DNA from: Seison nebaliae
Lineage: Eukaryota > Rotifera > Pararotatoria > Seisonacea > Seisonidae
Direction: 5' to 3'
Length of the DNA stretch: 38,281 bases
NCBI GenBank assembly: GCA_023231475.1
Contig: JALJEE010003012.1
Span: 1-38,281, forward strand
Within the stretch, counting starts at the first letter, position 1; every line of letters begins with the position of its first letter. The translations under genes were made by a program, and so were the position numbers. The notes under the pieces are model-generated. The model saw only the letters and a program-made list of their open reading frames with translations. It had not been told where the DNA came from and searched no databases. Positions 19,671 to 33,756 of the stretch are shown here, in pieces.

Positions 19671-21115
19671 CTAGAAGAGAGTTTAACAATATTGAATTTT
19701 AAATGATATAATAATATTAATATTAATTGTGAACCTTATGATCTCCGGTGGTCGATATGGATAAAGATGAAGTTGAGATACTATTCGTTTCTGTTGAAAT
19801 GAAAGAGAAAAATTGTGAATGATTTATTCGGATAAAATGAGATTTGTATTAAAACGAATTGGTTTGAAGAGAACGGAAAATAATAATGGTGATGGTGATG
19901 AAAATGGTTTTTGAAGAAATTTAAATGTTACCTTCATTTAACGGTTGTTTGGTTTGGTCAACGTCGATCGGTTTGGTTAAAATGGAGTTTTCATTCTTCT
20001 CGTCGACTGATATGGTGGAGTTGTCCTCACTCTTGATCTCCAATTCATTGATATTCATGCTGGTGTCATTGATTGGAGGTGGTATAGTTGCCGTTATGGG
20101 AAGAGAATCGATATTGTTCAACGACGACGATCCCGACAAGGAAATGGGAGATGATGAGCTCATAATTACCGGTGACTGATATGTGGTTAATGGTTGTTGG
20201 AGATGCTGCTGATGATGATGATGATGTTGTTGTTGTGCTTGTGGTGGTATGTTCGGAATACAATTGAGTAAATTGGAACTTTGATTATGGAGCATTTGAT
20301 TCAGAATGTTCTGTGATGGATTATTATTCATATTGACGTTTTGGGAAGAGTTGTTGAGTGTGGTGTAATTGTTGGGTGTGGGTTGATGGAGATATTGATT
20401 GAACAAATATTGTTGTTGCAATAATGGATTAGTGGATAGATTGGGTGGTGGAAAAATGCCGAGACCATTCGTCACATTCGAATCATTTGTAACGAATGTT
20501 TGGGGCGGGGGCGCTGTGGGTGGTGGAGCGGCAACGCCATTACCTTGAAGGAGATGACTCAATTGAATGTTGGCGGAATTGGGCGAGAGTTGTTGAAGGA
20601 AGTCGTTATTGAAGAGATTACCGTTAGGAATTGATGGAATCTGCTGTTGCAGATATGGAGCATTCATGAGAAGTGAAGTATTTCCTGGTAATTGTCCGGT
20701 AGCGATGGATGTATTCGGATCGTTTAATTGATTAATATTCCCCCAATAATTCCCGTTGAGTGATTGCTGTGTTGGGATAAAGTAGAGATTATTATTGTTG
20801 TTATTGTTCGTGTTGTTGGCATTTGGATTATCACCATTGGCGGTGTAAGATAATCCATAATTATGTGTATTGTCTTGTGTGACGTTAGGAATTAATGGAA
20901 TTGATGAAGAAGGATTATTCGTCAATGAATTATTATTAGATTTCATAAGATAAGAATCATATTTATCATTACTTCCAACAATACCACCACCACCATCTTT
21001 TGGATGAATGAGACTCATCGTTTTCTGATGAATGTTCGTCGTCGGATTATAATAAGTTGTGGGCGCTTGATAAAATGCATTCGCTCCCAATTGCCCATTC
21101 GTTTGCAATGGCTGA

Positions 21116-21149
<34 letters not shown>

Positions 21150-22998
21150 TCTGATGACGTTGTAATGTAGCGACAGCTATCATATTTTTCATATTTTTCA
21201 AAATAATGTTCGTTCGACCATTCTGCAATAATTGATCTTTGAGATGCTGGGGAGGATGAAGATATTTGCAAGGCGGTTCTTTCCTGTTACATTTGCCCTT
21301 CAATGAATCATAACAAGCGATTACACGACCATTCTGCACTTCGACGTGTGGTGGGGGATGAGCGAACTTGCATTCTTGATCATTTCTCGTACATTTATTT
21401 CGCTGATACTCACGACACACTTCCAATGTTAACCATCTCGAATCTTTCACATTCGCTTGAGCTGTCAATGCCAATAAAGCCGCCGTCGGATATCCACCAG
21501 CATTCGACGAATTCTGCAACTGATTCGTCGAGTCGAGTGATGTGGGAAATAATGTTTGACTGATGGGCATGTTATTCGGCTGCATCGGATAACCGTTTAT
21601 ACCTCGGAATAAACCATTCGTATTTCCTGATGGTAAATAAAACTGATTTTGAGATGATGTCGTACCAATCGATGCATTCGACGTCGGCATCTGAAGTAAT
21701 CGAAAATTATTATTTTTCGTATTATTATTATTATTGTTGTTGTTGTTGTTGTTGTTGTTGTTATTGTTATTGTTGTTATGATGATTATTATGTTGATGTT
21801 GATGATGTTGATGATGTGGATTCGTTTTACCATTCGTCAAATTATTTAAGAGATTATGGTTCGTATTCGATATCATATTATTCGTCGAATTCGTCGTGAT
21901 CGCATTGTATGAGAATAATGATGGATCGAGTAAATGAATATTATTCGTCGATATCGGTATCATTGTCGAATATTGATTTGTATTGTTGTTGTTATTATTA
22001 TTATTATTATTATTGTTGGACGTATTATGATTATTATCGAAATTGTTGTTGTTGTTTGTGTAAATAGTATTCAAGTTATTGGTTTGTTGTTGATTGGTCA
22101 TGATATCGAATGAGGGATAGTTCACGTGTGGTGGCGTATCAATGGGAATGTATTGCGAATGATTTTGCATGAAATTCGATGTATCGATTCCCGGATTGGA
22201 TGTATAGATAGGCGTATGAGACCCAACAATCAACGATGAAGGCGTAAAAGCAATGTCGATAGCAGATAGTGATGGAGACGACGTATCGATATCAATTCCC
22301 GTCGAGTTCAATTGAGTGAATGAAGTTGGATAAAATGAAAAGAAATTATCAATATTATTTTGTTGATTCAAATTTATTAAATTATTCGATGTTAAATAAT
22401 TATATTGATCTTCCTGCTGCTGCTGCTGCTGTTGTTGTTGTTGTTGGTGGTGGTGGTAGTGATATGGAAAATAGTAATGATTCTGATTAAAGACCTGATT
22501 TCTTCTATTCTCTATTTTATTCTGATGTGTTCGATTAATCGATTTCTCCTTTCGACTACTCTGCGAGTGTGATGAGTGATTGTTGGGAACTTTCAATTTT
22601 TCGTAATTCACACAAGATTGATGAATGTATCCTCCACTCTTCGACAACTCTTCACTTTTCGATGACTTATATCGATCGGTATTGGAATAACGTCGATTCT
22701 TCTCCTGATTATTCGTCAAACGTTTGGACGATGTCGGGAAGGAGTTGGACGTTCTATCCAAATACTGATTGGAACTGCGTCGGAAGACTTTCGTTTTATT
22801 CTTTCGCTTCAATTGACTCTCTCTCAACTCCTGAATCTGATTTCCGACTACTGGACAATTAGTTTTCGAACTATCTTCTCTAACTTGATAACAATTCGTC
22901 GTATTCTTATGATGGAAGGATAATAAAGATGATGGATTTAAAGCAGAATTAGAGGCGGCTACAAGTTCATTGCACTCATTGTGGATCTCATATGCCAT
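19581..22998 (-). CDS. mbl: Muscleblind-type splicing regulator, three coding exons resolved
   Basis: Exon A runs from ATG 22998 to 19932 (donor GAAG|GTAACA). Exon B is 19790-19735 and exon C is 19670-19581 (donor AAT|GTGAGT). Phases 1, 0 and 0 join cleanly. The tandem CCCH pair gives the identity: C529-C537-C544-H548 and C563-C571-C578-H582, both C-x7-C-x6-C-x3-H, inside [11 protein letters not shown]...[14 protein letters not shown]. There is a single pair, as in insects. The pair binds YGCY-type RNA and controls alternative splicing in muscle and nerve. Unusually, about 515 residues precede the fingers, with His, Gln (11) and Asn (up to about 20) runs; insect muscleblind has about 15. The sequence after the fingers is also Gln/Asn/Pro-rich. 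An upstream acceptor implies a 5' UTR intron. Exon C has no stop of its own before its donor, so more 3' exons exist. An intron-retaining form would end 10 codons past the exon C donor. Confidence 0.9.
19735..19790 (-). CDS. mbl: Muscleblind coding exon B
   Basis: Acceptor TTTCATTTCAACAG at 19791, a 56-nt exon and donor AAG|GTTCAC. With the single G from exon A it encodes [19 protein letters not shown]. Flanking introns are 141 and 64 nt. Entry in phase 1 and exit in phase 0 mean that skipping it would shift the frame. Confidence 0.72.
22414..22431. repeat. (CTG)6 on plus, CAG in muscleblind mRNA
   Basis: Six CTG triplets flanked by TTG triplets. On the coding strand they are CAG/CAA codons of the 11-Gln tract. 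The sense RNA therefore carries CAG, not the CUG repeat that sequesters muscleblind proteins in myotonic dystrophy. Confidence 0.8.
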
Positions 22999-23002
22999 CC
23001 AA

Positions 23003-23050
23003 TCTATTTGTCAATAGAAATTAAATTAAGAAACAAATTGGAGAAGAGAA
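23003..23050 (-). other. mbl: Splice acceptor upstream of the muscleblind start
   Basis: On the minus strand a long pyrimidine-rich tract (TTCTCTTCTCC...TTTCTATTGAC) ends AAATAG at 23004, five bases before ATG 22998. It implies a noncoding or alternative 5' exon at higher coordinates, as in insect muscleblind genes with distant 5' exons. Confidence 0.5.
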
Positions 23051-24112
23051 AATTGTACATGAATGAGATTTGATGAGAATAATCATGATAAGAATTATTT
23101 CAATAATTAAATTATATAATGAAAATAGAGAAACTATCATTTGGGGAGTCGAATTGAAGAGAAATGAAATGATGTTTATATGAAAATATATCGAACATTT
23201 ATTATTATCATCTTCTGTTCGATTTCATTTTATTTATTTTTACTCTTGATAAGAGACGAGACGGAGAAAAAATTTATACTAAGAAAAATAATTTACGCGA
23301 TAAGAGTTCTATGTTCAAAAAATATGATGTAATTAATTGCGCATGTTGTTGACATTACCAAGTCATTAGCGACGTCAAAACTTTTCCTCTATGACTTTCC
23401 TATCATCATTCCCATTTCACCATCGTTAAATTTATCATCTTTTTTTAATTCCAATTATCATTCCTATTCGATGGAGATGGATAGACTAAACTACAACGTT
23501 TGTTACTAATTGAAATTTATTCAAAAAAGGAAAAACTACTTCCGATTCTTGTTAACTGGCAAGTGGGGACGCGAACTACAAATTCTAGTAACCAACCAAA
23601 ACTATCATTCTCTCCTTTCATAATGTCACACCATAAAACCTTTCATTGACTTAATTGTAGGAAGAATACACACTCTCTACAAGAACTGTTATCAATTGGG
23701 AAAAGATGATAATCATCATGAGATACATTAGAAGAAATTAATAGGAAACTTATTAGTAATATTGATTAAGTGTATAGTTGGATGATAATAATTGAAATGA
23801 AAAATAATGATTGGGAAATAAGAAGAAAAAATCGATAATTATTATTTCCAACCGGACGAATGGGGAAGTGGAAGATCAGTGTAATATTTGTTCGTGAAAC
23901 GAATTGGGAGAAACTTATGACTAGATAACGTGATCATCCCAAAATGGAAATGAGTTCATATCGTCAACAACAATACATAACATACTTCATGATTCGCAGA
24001 CATTTACAATTTAATGTAAACAATTTTTATCATTATCATTTGTTGTCAAGACGACGTGAAAGATGGAAACACATAAAATAAGATACTTCCATACACATCA
24101 CACACGGTAACG

Positions 24113-24142
24113 ACACACTCACACACGCACACACACACACAC
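24113..24142. repeat. CA-rich microsatellite
   Basis: An interrupted CA run with two interruptions (TC and GC). Confidence 0.85.
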
Positions 24143-26946
24143 CATTGCGGATCACTCGATAACAAATCAGTTTTTTCCTAATGAAAACCGGAGAAAGAAG
24201 AATTAGAACGACAATAAACATAAAATTTAATTTCTACTACTCAATTTTCCAAATATCTTCCACTGGAATAATAAAGTAACAATAGATTTCTTGTGCTAGA
24301 GAATATGATGTTGCGACGAATAAAACACAAGTAATTTTTGAATAATTAATTTTGTTTTTCTCACCATCCATCGTTTATTATGGTACATCATCATCACCAT
24401 TATCATTCGCTTTAACATTGAACGATAATAAATTTAAACTAACTCCGGCTCATTTTACGTTTAAATTAATTCATTTATTAACCGTTCGCACTCATCATTC
24501 TATTTAGATATGTGTCACATACAGACACCAATGTGATTGTAACGGCGAATGTTGGTGAGAGAGACGATGCGAGGACAATAATGAAAAAGGCACAGAAGAA
24601 TTCCTTAAAAAAATAGTAGTAAATCAGGCGATAAATTTCTTGATTTTCATTCTTCAGATAATTTTTTTAGGTGGATCATCTATTGTTCTTGCGTCATGTT
24701 ATATTCACCGATCGTACATGTACATGGACGTATACATGTACATTCCAGAGAGTAGTTTTAATGATCTAATAATGATTGGAGACTAGTTCAAGACTTGAAT
24801 TATTGAAGCAACGTTTTCATTGTCCTTGTGTTAATATCACCATCTGATTATCATTATTACGACTATTATTTATTCGAACGTTCATATGAAAAAGAATTAA
24901 CGTCTCACACGTACAATTTCGCTGTAGCTATGGTCGATTGATGAAATGAAATTTCGTCTGCTATTCTTCAATATTCTTCTTACATTCCCTTTCTATCTCA
25001 AACAGGTTCTTCTTCCCATTCATCCAAAATAAATGACGCAAAAAATCTTAGACTTTTGACTTCTTCCCACCAATTCTTCCTCCTTCCCACTTTCAAGACA
25101 ATGTCAAATCACTTCATTATTTTATGGTTTGGAGGAAAGAAATGGAAAACGAATGTCCTTCCTTTGTTTCATAAAAGGGAGCAAAAGTGAACACATTACC
25201 AACTAGTTGTTAAACGGACTATAAACATTTTCCAACATTGTTATCGTCGGTTTAAAGGAGATAGTTTGGGTGAAATATGTGGATGGAAAACGGAAAGAAA
25301 TGGATAGAAACTGGTAACAAAAAAGAGCCGGAAGTGCGTGAAAGATACAGTGGTAAATAGATAAAGAGTTCTTTGATTCAACATGATACAACTTTAAATC
25401 GAAGACACATAGTGAACGAAGAAATGAAAGAGAATTAGTTGGAAAGAATAAAAGTGAACGACAACAAGTCGTGAAAGAAACTCTTATCAAACAATATATA
25501 TAGGAACGAAAACACTTATAGAAAATTTTTTCTGTTAAAATGACAGACAATCACGCAATCTAACATCTTCAGTATAAGGATTGTTTACTCAATACAAGTT
25601 AAACAGAAGTTTCTAGAATTTATCTTCCTATCGTCTGGGAAAGGATACGAACTACGTACGATGTACTATTGAACTTTTTCTCCTATTGTTTCTTTTTATT
25701 TCATGGACGATATCATCGATGAATGTTGAGAACGCACGACATATTCTTAAGTCTTTCACCTGCTCCTTACGTCTCATAATATTCCACTTTTCCTATATAA
25801 CATCTCCTTGTTTTATATATTGTCTCTGGGGTTTTCCCCATCCCCATTTCTTTTCTTTCAACACCCGACTCGATGTAGTAGACTATTCACAATTTAGTAC
25901 TGATTAGAATTGTTACTTCAATTCTAATGACTATACCATTTGAGCCATACCCCCTTTTGTTGAGTATGAGAAAATGAGAGAATCGTTGAAGAATATCTAA
26001 TGTTTTATTTTAACGGAACCAGATTGTTTAGTTAACTAGAATAGTTTCTTAAACAGAATCTATTCACTCTACTTCGAATGGAAGGAACAGATGATGGAAT
26101 TGTTTTGATGAAGATTTGGGAATAATTAATCAAAATATCAAAATGATAACTCAAAAGTTCTTGTGAGGGAGAAGAGGAGAATTGTAAAAGAACGAATTTC
26201 ACGATTCTTTTTCAGATCCGCCATCTTGATGATGATGGATAATAAATTACAAAATGAGTCATATGGCATTGTAGAGAATGAGTTCAATAATATTATTTTA
26301 CAATAAGCGTCATATAAATCGACATTTAGCTGGTAAATTAGACGTAACGCGCCACCAACTGTCAAACATTTATATCTTGAAAAATTACTGAAATCATGAA
26401 ATTTATAGTTTCACTTTTTGTTTTCTTACCATAACACACATGAGATAATTTCGATACTTTTAAGTTTTCTGTTTTTTTTTGCTCAGCAAAAATATAAACA
26501 AAAATATAATGTTTATCGTTTCCGTTCGAATTGCGCACATGGCATAAGCGACGTAATTTAATGAAATTTAATGCCAATAAAGAGGAGAACAGGAAGTACA
26601 TAGACTATTAACCAGAAGTATCGGATGAGAAGACTATCATCCTATCTGTTAGAAATGATGAAAGAACGGCGAAAGTTTAGAAAGCAATTTAAAATAGATT
26701 GTACATAAATTGGACTATTATAATCTCTTCAGATCCCTTCTTCTCTTTATGTACCGAACGAAGTGACTATACACATAAATGCTCTTACACTTTACCACCT
26801 TTGACTTAGAAGGTTTGCTTTGCTTTTCAATAAATTCTTACCACTACATTTGATGAGGAATAACGCTATAATTAGTTATTGGCGAACATTCAAATTAGAA
26901 GACTGTCCAACACAGTTCGTTACGTAAATTGCGTACAATAATCTCC

Positions 26947-26966
26947 GAACTAAATTAATTTAGTTC
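26947..26966. repeat. Perfect 20-bp palindrome
   Basis: GAACTAAATT followed directly by its reverse complement AATTTAGTTC. It could be a dimeric transcription-factor site or chance in AT-rich DNA. Confidence 0.75.
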
Positions 26967-29900
26967 TGAAGATTTAGAGAAGAGAGAAACAACTTACTAA
27001 ACATAAACTTTATCATTCACTAGTATGTCAGAGGAAATCTAATAAATGTTGATTATGTCGATAAGTTGATTTTATAATGTTGTTGAATGAAAATAATTAT
27101 GATGATGATGATGATTCTCCTAATAATAATGACAATGACGGTAAAAGATAGACGGGATAGTTAAAGAGAATCGAGAAAGGAAAGATTTCCTCGTCAATTC
27201 GACATTTATTCGTTCCATCTACATTTTATACATTAGTCTTATTCGGTTAATTTTCCTTCCGCGATCACAAATATTCGATTGGAATGTCTTAAGCTTTAAA
27301 TGTCGGTTTCTTGTGTGATAATTCGAATAAACTGGAAATTGAGAAGAGACGAAGTTGTCGATAGAGATTCGTCAGTTCTCAACGAATTAACTATCGATAT
27401 TTATTAGAAGGAAGATGATAAGTAAACAAAGATTTCGGTTCTAACAAAACTTGTTGCATGGAATCAAAAAGAAGAGGAAGAAGGGAAATTGACGTCGGTG
27501 AAAAAATTTCGATTCGGATATACATAGCAATCCACTTCTTTTCACATAAACAATGAGGTTGCAATTTTGTTTAATTAAAAATGTAAATTTACTGTCTAGC
27601 TAAGTTGAGTGAGTCGTTCTTCAGAAATTGGGCTTCGCCAAAAACACATTTCGAACGATGAAAAGGAGACCGAATAGAGAAAGTGGTGAGAAGACGAGCA
27701 AATTCATTGCAACATAAATAAAAAGTGTTATCTCTTGTTCGAATGGCAATCGATATCCGTAATTATAAATTCAAATGATGAAAATCACTTTTTCCATCTC
27801 TCCAACGATTGTCACCTCGGTCAGTATTAAAAGATTAAAAATTATCGGACCATAATTTGTTTGATGTCGCAGCAGTTAATGCTGTTGTTGTTGGTGAGAG
27901 AATTGTAGGGAGAAGATTCGATGAAGAAAGATATGGGAAAGATGATGGAGAAAACAAATTGAGAAAGAATCTCGAGTTGAATCTCGAGTCGGATTTGCAT
28001 AAAAAATGGATCGATTTTCATCAAGCAACTGTTTATAAATGCGCGCCATATTCACATCATTCTCCGTTCGACGGGACAGCAATCGCACAATTCAATTGAA
28101 CAAGAAACTCGAACATAGTAGTAATAGTCTTATTCAAAGAACACGAGCAGAATTTATAAAATGGAAGAAGGAAAAATGGGAAGACAAGCAAAATAGAGAT
28201 TCAGAAGGCAAAAAAGACATCAACTTCTGCAGTACGCATAATAAAATAAATTATGCAAATATCGACTTCATCAATTGATGTCTTGTTCGTCATCAGCAAA
28301 TTTTTTGTTTCCAAAACTTCCACATATCGTCCCATATATTCTTTCTTTCTTCCATTTGCTCACTCATTCACTCATCTTTCCTTCTTTTCTGGAATCAATA
28401 AAAAGGAAAGAAAATGGAACAATGACAATATTCTCCACTAATTCAGGAGAACGAACCAACTTCAATTACTAATAAATTAAATAACTTATTTATTCATTTA
28501 TTTTCTATCACTAGATCAATTAGATATTAAGCAGAAATTAAATTATTCTCTTCTACTATTACATCGATAATATTCATCGATATCATCTAGCTATCTCACG
28601 CACTCCCATCACATTTCCAATTCACAATTCTCTAAAAGTTTCTTTCCGCATTTCCAAATCAAACATTAGAACTTTTCGAATTATTGAAATCTGGAACATT
28701 TGTTCCACTATTTGGAGAAACGTCAGACCATTCCACAGAGCAAGTGATGGAAATGAATGAAAAAAATTAAACGCTTCCATCTTTCACTCATTTTTCTTTG
28801 AGTCATCGAGTTGAATAATTAATGGAGTGTAGGAGCAAGACGTTTTAATCACAAATCGATTGGCTTCATATGCTTTCATGGTGAAGCAGATGGAATAAAT
28901 GTGCATTTCTTCCACAATCTTCCCATCAAATGATAAATTAATGGAGAATAAGAGGAATGATAGAAGCTAGAAGCTTCCCAAAACTATTCATATCGAATAG
29001 CGAATCGAACAATTGATGGAGTTGTTGTGATGAAACTGCCTAATAACCGAAGTTAATTGACACTTTTCTCGACTTTAATTTGAAACATTTCCGTCGCACA
29101 TTAATAATATTATTCTCATTCTAATTAGCAAATAATTTAACTATTTCCATCGAATTTATTCAATAACAACTTTTCCTGTCTTTTACTGGAAAATTGATTA
29201 TCAGTTGGGGGGACATTTCCGAATCATTTATCTGATACTTGATCTATTTTTCCCATGCTAACAATGATATGCAAATGTTTTGCATTCTCAATTAAATATT
29301 CTATTGAACTTCTGGAAAGGATCAACACGTCTGCTGAACTGTTTTCTGTCGTAGAATATCGTTCCAAATCATTCTCTCACTTCACTCTCAAAATCACAAT
29401 ATGAGACATTGGAATCATGATCGTTACCCGAACCGGTTTCGATACGAGTCTTTTAAATTTTTCATTATTTCTCTATCAATTTATCATTGTTCTCTTAATA
29501 ATAAATTAGTCATTTGACTTGTCGATTGAGTGCGAGCGTTGGCGATTTGTCAAACACTTTGAGCGAGAGACCGTCGAAGAATCTCTTAAAAACCAATTAG
29601 AACGATAACAATCTTCTAATATGGAAATAATTAAATAATTATGATTAATAATAATAATAACACGACCTTTCGTTTGGAAAGAAGAAAGCGAATTTGAGAG
29701 TGAAGTAAATAAGTGGATGGGACGAAATTTGATGATTCAGTGAAATAATTCCATATTTTATGTTTCCCATATTGCCCATCATCTTCATCCAACTAACTAA
29801 CATCCTCATTATACTCATTCTCAATATTATTATCAATATCAATCGAGAAAATTAAATAAACTAAAACGATTAAATGAAATTTTCTAAACGATACCTAATA

Positions 29901-32900
29901 TAACTTTCTATAGAACAAGGTCGCTCAAATGATTATTAATTCTCAACATTCTCTTCACTAACATCTTCATACGAACCGAAGTATATGACACGATTCTTTC
30001 TTTATTAATCAGATACAAATTATAACGTTCCTTACTTACAGTTGTTAGAAGTTCGCTACTCGGAGAAGAAAAAAAGATTTAATTCAAATCGACATAATTT
30101 TAGCACGATAGTCGAAACATCAACATTATGTTAGTTTCTTATTTGAATAATCGGTCAGGAAGAGAATGTGACGAGCTACATTCTATTCTCAAACCGTTCG
30201 TCTTACCATCTTTTTTTGTAAACGCTCCATTTTCTTATGTGAACGACAAGAAACGTTCGGCGCATAATATTTGTAAGAGAAAATTATTCTAATTGTAAAT
30301 GTAACTCAACTCGGATAAATGAAAAGAAGAAACGAAAAAGTTCGTTTAAAAAATTAGGTAGAATTAATGAAACAGTTTCGTTGAAAAAAAACGAAGTCCT
30401 CCCAAAATCTTAGGCAACTGGGAAGAGAAATTGAATGAGATTTTGAATATTCTCATCATTTCTCCTTTTCGGATGGACGGACTGGAAAGACTAGCAGATT
30501 ACTGATCGTTCATCATTTCAAGTCATTTCAAGGTGATGGCATCAAGAGGAAAACATAAGAATATTTAAATTTAGCGTTGACTGCTAATAAATTTTATGGG
30601 AGCATCATCCTATCGTTAAAAGGAAGATCAAAAAATAATTTTTCAGATCATAATAGATGAAATAATTGGATCGTTAGGAAACGTTCGGAAGGAAAGCAGA
30701 ACCGAGTCGAATACGGAAAGTAGTCCTGATCAATTATATAATTTTCTTCTTAATTTTCATCCACTTAAAAGAGAAATGAACATCTTCACCGTCATCATTA
30801 TCATCATGAGTTATTTATAGCGGGATGAAAAAAATAATTATTAACTTCTATAATTTGTTGAAGTTTTTTTTTTGTTTTTCAAAAACTTTAATTTTCCTCT
30901 CACACATTATTATTGGGGAGAAAGGATGTTGATATATAATTCAAACATCGGTTCCAACTGGGGAAAAGGAACGGCGTAAAAAACTGTAGAGAATACTAAT
31001 GATTTTCTCATTCGAACAATTCGACATCCAACAGATGCACTAAAGAAAGAAGACATCAGAATAACAGATATAAGTCCAACTAAAATAAAAACAATCTTTC
31101 TCCCATATTAGACATAACTCCATTACATTTCGATTCGACCGATTAGAATAATAGGGGAGAGAATGTTATTGTTTTCATGTGTAGCAGAGAAGTAAAGTGA
31201 ATACCGCATAAAAATCATTTGGGAATGAATTATAATTGATTGGTGACAAGATAAGTTCGATGATACATCTTTATGGTTATTTATGTTCGTCGAAATTGCG
31301 ATTTTATTTGATTTAGCAAACTTTAAGGGAACATCTGTTCCATTATTCCAATAATATTGATGAATGTTGAATAGATGATCTGCAAAACATAAGACCTTTG
31401 CTGATTTTACTTTTTCTTCTTCTGGATTGAAAAAATGGATTGAAAAAATGAAGAAAAAATTGAAGAAAAATCTTCCTGCCATTCAACAAAAAGTGATGGT
31501 GAGAGAAATATTTTAAGGGACTAATACTAATGCGATAAAGGAAGGAACGTAGATGGATATTAAAAGTTCAAAAAAAAAGTGAAAAAAACTTAAAATACGT
31601 TAGTTGAAGAGGATATGATGATAAATAGATTATTTTCTTTACATATGTAGTTTACTGTTTGTTCTAGTGGTGGTGTAAGGATAGACAATTTGTTTGTATT
31701 CGTACCATTTAAAAAGGAATTATCATTAGCGTCTGATGAGAAACGAATGCCTTGTAAGTGAACGAGATCGATGGCTCTTCGTTAATGTACGTCAAAATAA
31801 ATAGATGGCAAAGTAATTGATTGCCTAAAAAGAAGTCTTTAATATTAATGCAAACATTCCGTACATTGTGCATCGGTGAGCGCATGGAAAAGGCAAAACT
31901 TCACACAAACATTTTAAAGATTCGTTATTAAATTAATAAAATCTTATCAATTATTATAAGACAAATATTTATTTAAATAATCTTCGTAATTAGGAAAGTC
32001 AAAGCGAAACAAATGATTTACATGCACTTTATTAGCATAAAAATTCATCATCGATCCAATTTCCACATTAAACCGATGTGAAGTCAGTCAGTCAACTTCA
32101 AATGCTGATGATATATAATTGACGATTAAAGTCGAAATGTATAGACTATCGTGATAGTTTATTGATTGGTAGTAGGTGGAGTGATTAGGAGGGATAAGTT
32201 CATGTTTGGAACTGGAACAATAATCGAGTAAATGGGAAGACATTTGCATATTAAAGATAGTAACAGATAGAATTAGACGAAGCAACAGTTTCGGTGGCGA
32301 ATATAAAGTCAATGGAACATGAATAAATAATGGCGAAAAGGAGAATACGGAAAAAAGTGAAGTGCAAATTAGACAATCGCTATGATGAACTATTCGATAC
32401 ATAATAAATCAAAAGAAATGAATGAAAAATGGAGACAAAAATAATAGATAAGATACCAATAATCATAATAATGAGAAATTTATTATTATTAATTTTCTTT
32501 ATTAAACGAAGGAAAAACTTCGAAGCACTATCACTATGATGGAATACCTCCGTCAAATGGAAAAGAATTCACCAAACACATCCATATTTTCATGCTGCTA
32601 TTTGTAGAAGAAATTTATGGAAATTATTCTTTTTATCAATACAAGAAATTTTCTTTACCAAAATAGACCTGTGTATCACAAACATTTCGATGAATTGTGA
32701 GCAACGGCTTTACTGCACAAAATATTTATAGATGAATGATTATGATTAGAAGGATTCGAATGAGATAATTCGTTCTATTTCCTTTCTGTGCAGAAAATAA
32801 AACTTATAAAAATCGAAACATCTTTTCCCCAACTTTCCTTTTCATAATTAACTGTTGAAATTTGTCTGATGGAATTCCTAGATAAATACCTGGTTCTCTT

Positions 32901-33756
32901 TCAAGAAGCTCAGTGAAGACGTCTATCGAAAAATGAAGAAAGAAATTTCTCATTCGAGGAAGAAATCATTTGAATTTCATCTCATTTGAATATGTTGAAA
33001 GAATTATATTATTACTGACGATTGGGAATGGAATAGAAGGGGGAGGAATTAAATTAATGATACAAATCGATAGTGAAGGAATATAATTCTTTCAAAGAAT
33101 TATTGAATTTGAACTCATATTTGCACAAAATAAAAAAAAAATGTATTTGAATAGAAAACTACAGCATATTGTGAATTTAATAGAAATATCAATATTCTTT
33201 AATCGAGAAGAAAAAAGGAAAACAAAGAAGAGAATGATAAATGGGATCTTATCAACCAATTTCTCATCATTTGGGAGGTATGAAGGAAGAATAAAGGCAG
33301 CCCTTCCATCCTACCCGATTGCATTATACTCACTTAATATATTATTCACCTCGATCAATTTCACTCCAGAGATAATAATGGAAAAAAATACGGTAAATTT
33401 TCCTCCCGTCTTTATTACTAACTGTCGTCATAAATCATTTTTTCACTATTCACATCACTTTTACCTAATATTAATTAGAATAAACACGTATTCTTACTGT
33501 GCCCATACATAATTTCTGTACTTTCAAGAATTTCAATCAGAATGTCCATTTCGAATTATTTCGTTGCTCAAGTTTTTCATTTCTCTAAATATTTTCAAAA
33601 ATATTTATTTTATAATTTCCTATTGTTAACGACCGACCGATGGATGGATTATTGCTATATAGTGCCTTTCCCAAATTTACATCATTCGCTGTGCTAAACT
33701 CCTGACTATTACTAATAGTCATTACAACTAATCACCAGCGACATAATTCTCTTATT

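Noticed and set aside
21630-21899. Tyr/Cys-rich plus-strand frame inside muscleblind
   Set aside because: It is the antisense of Asn/Gln/His codons.
27857-28099. 80-codon plus-strand frame with coding-like composition
   Set aside because: No ATG at its 5' end, no splice context, and a direct repeat around CTCGAG explains part of it.
31123-31482. 119-codon minus-strand frame with a signal-peptide-like start
   Set aside because: The Phe-rich start is the complement of an A-rich run; the rest shows no domain and no neighbouring exon.
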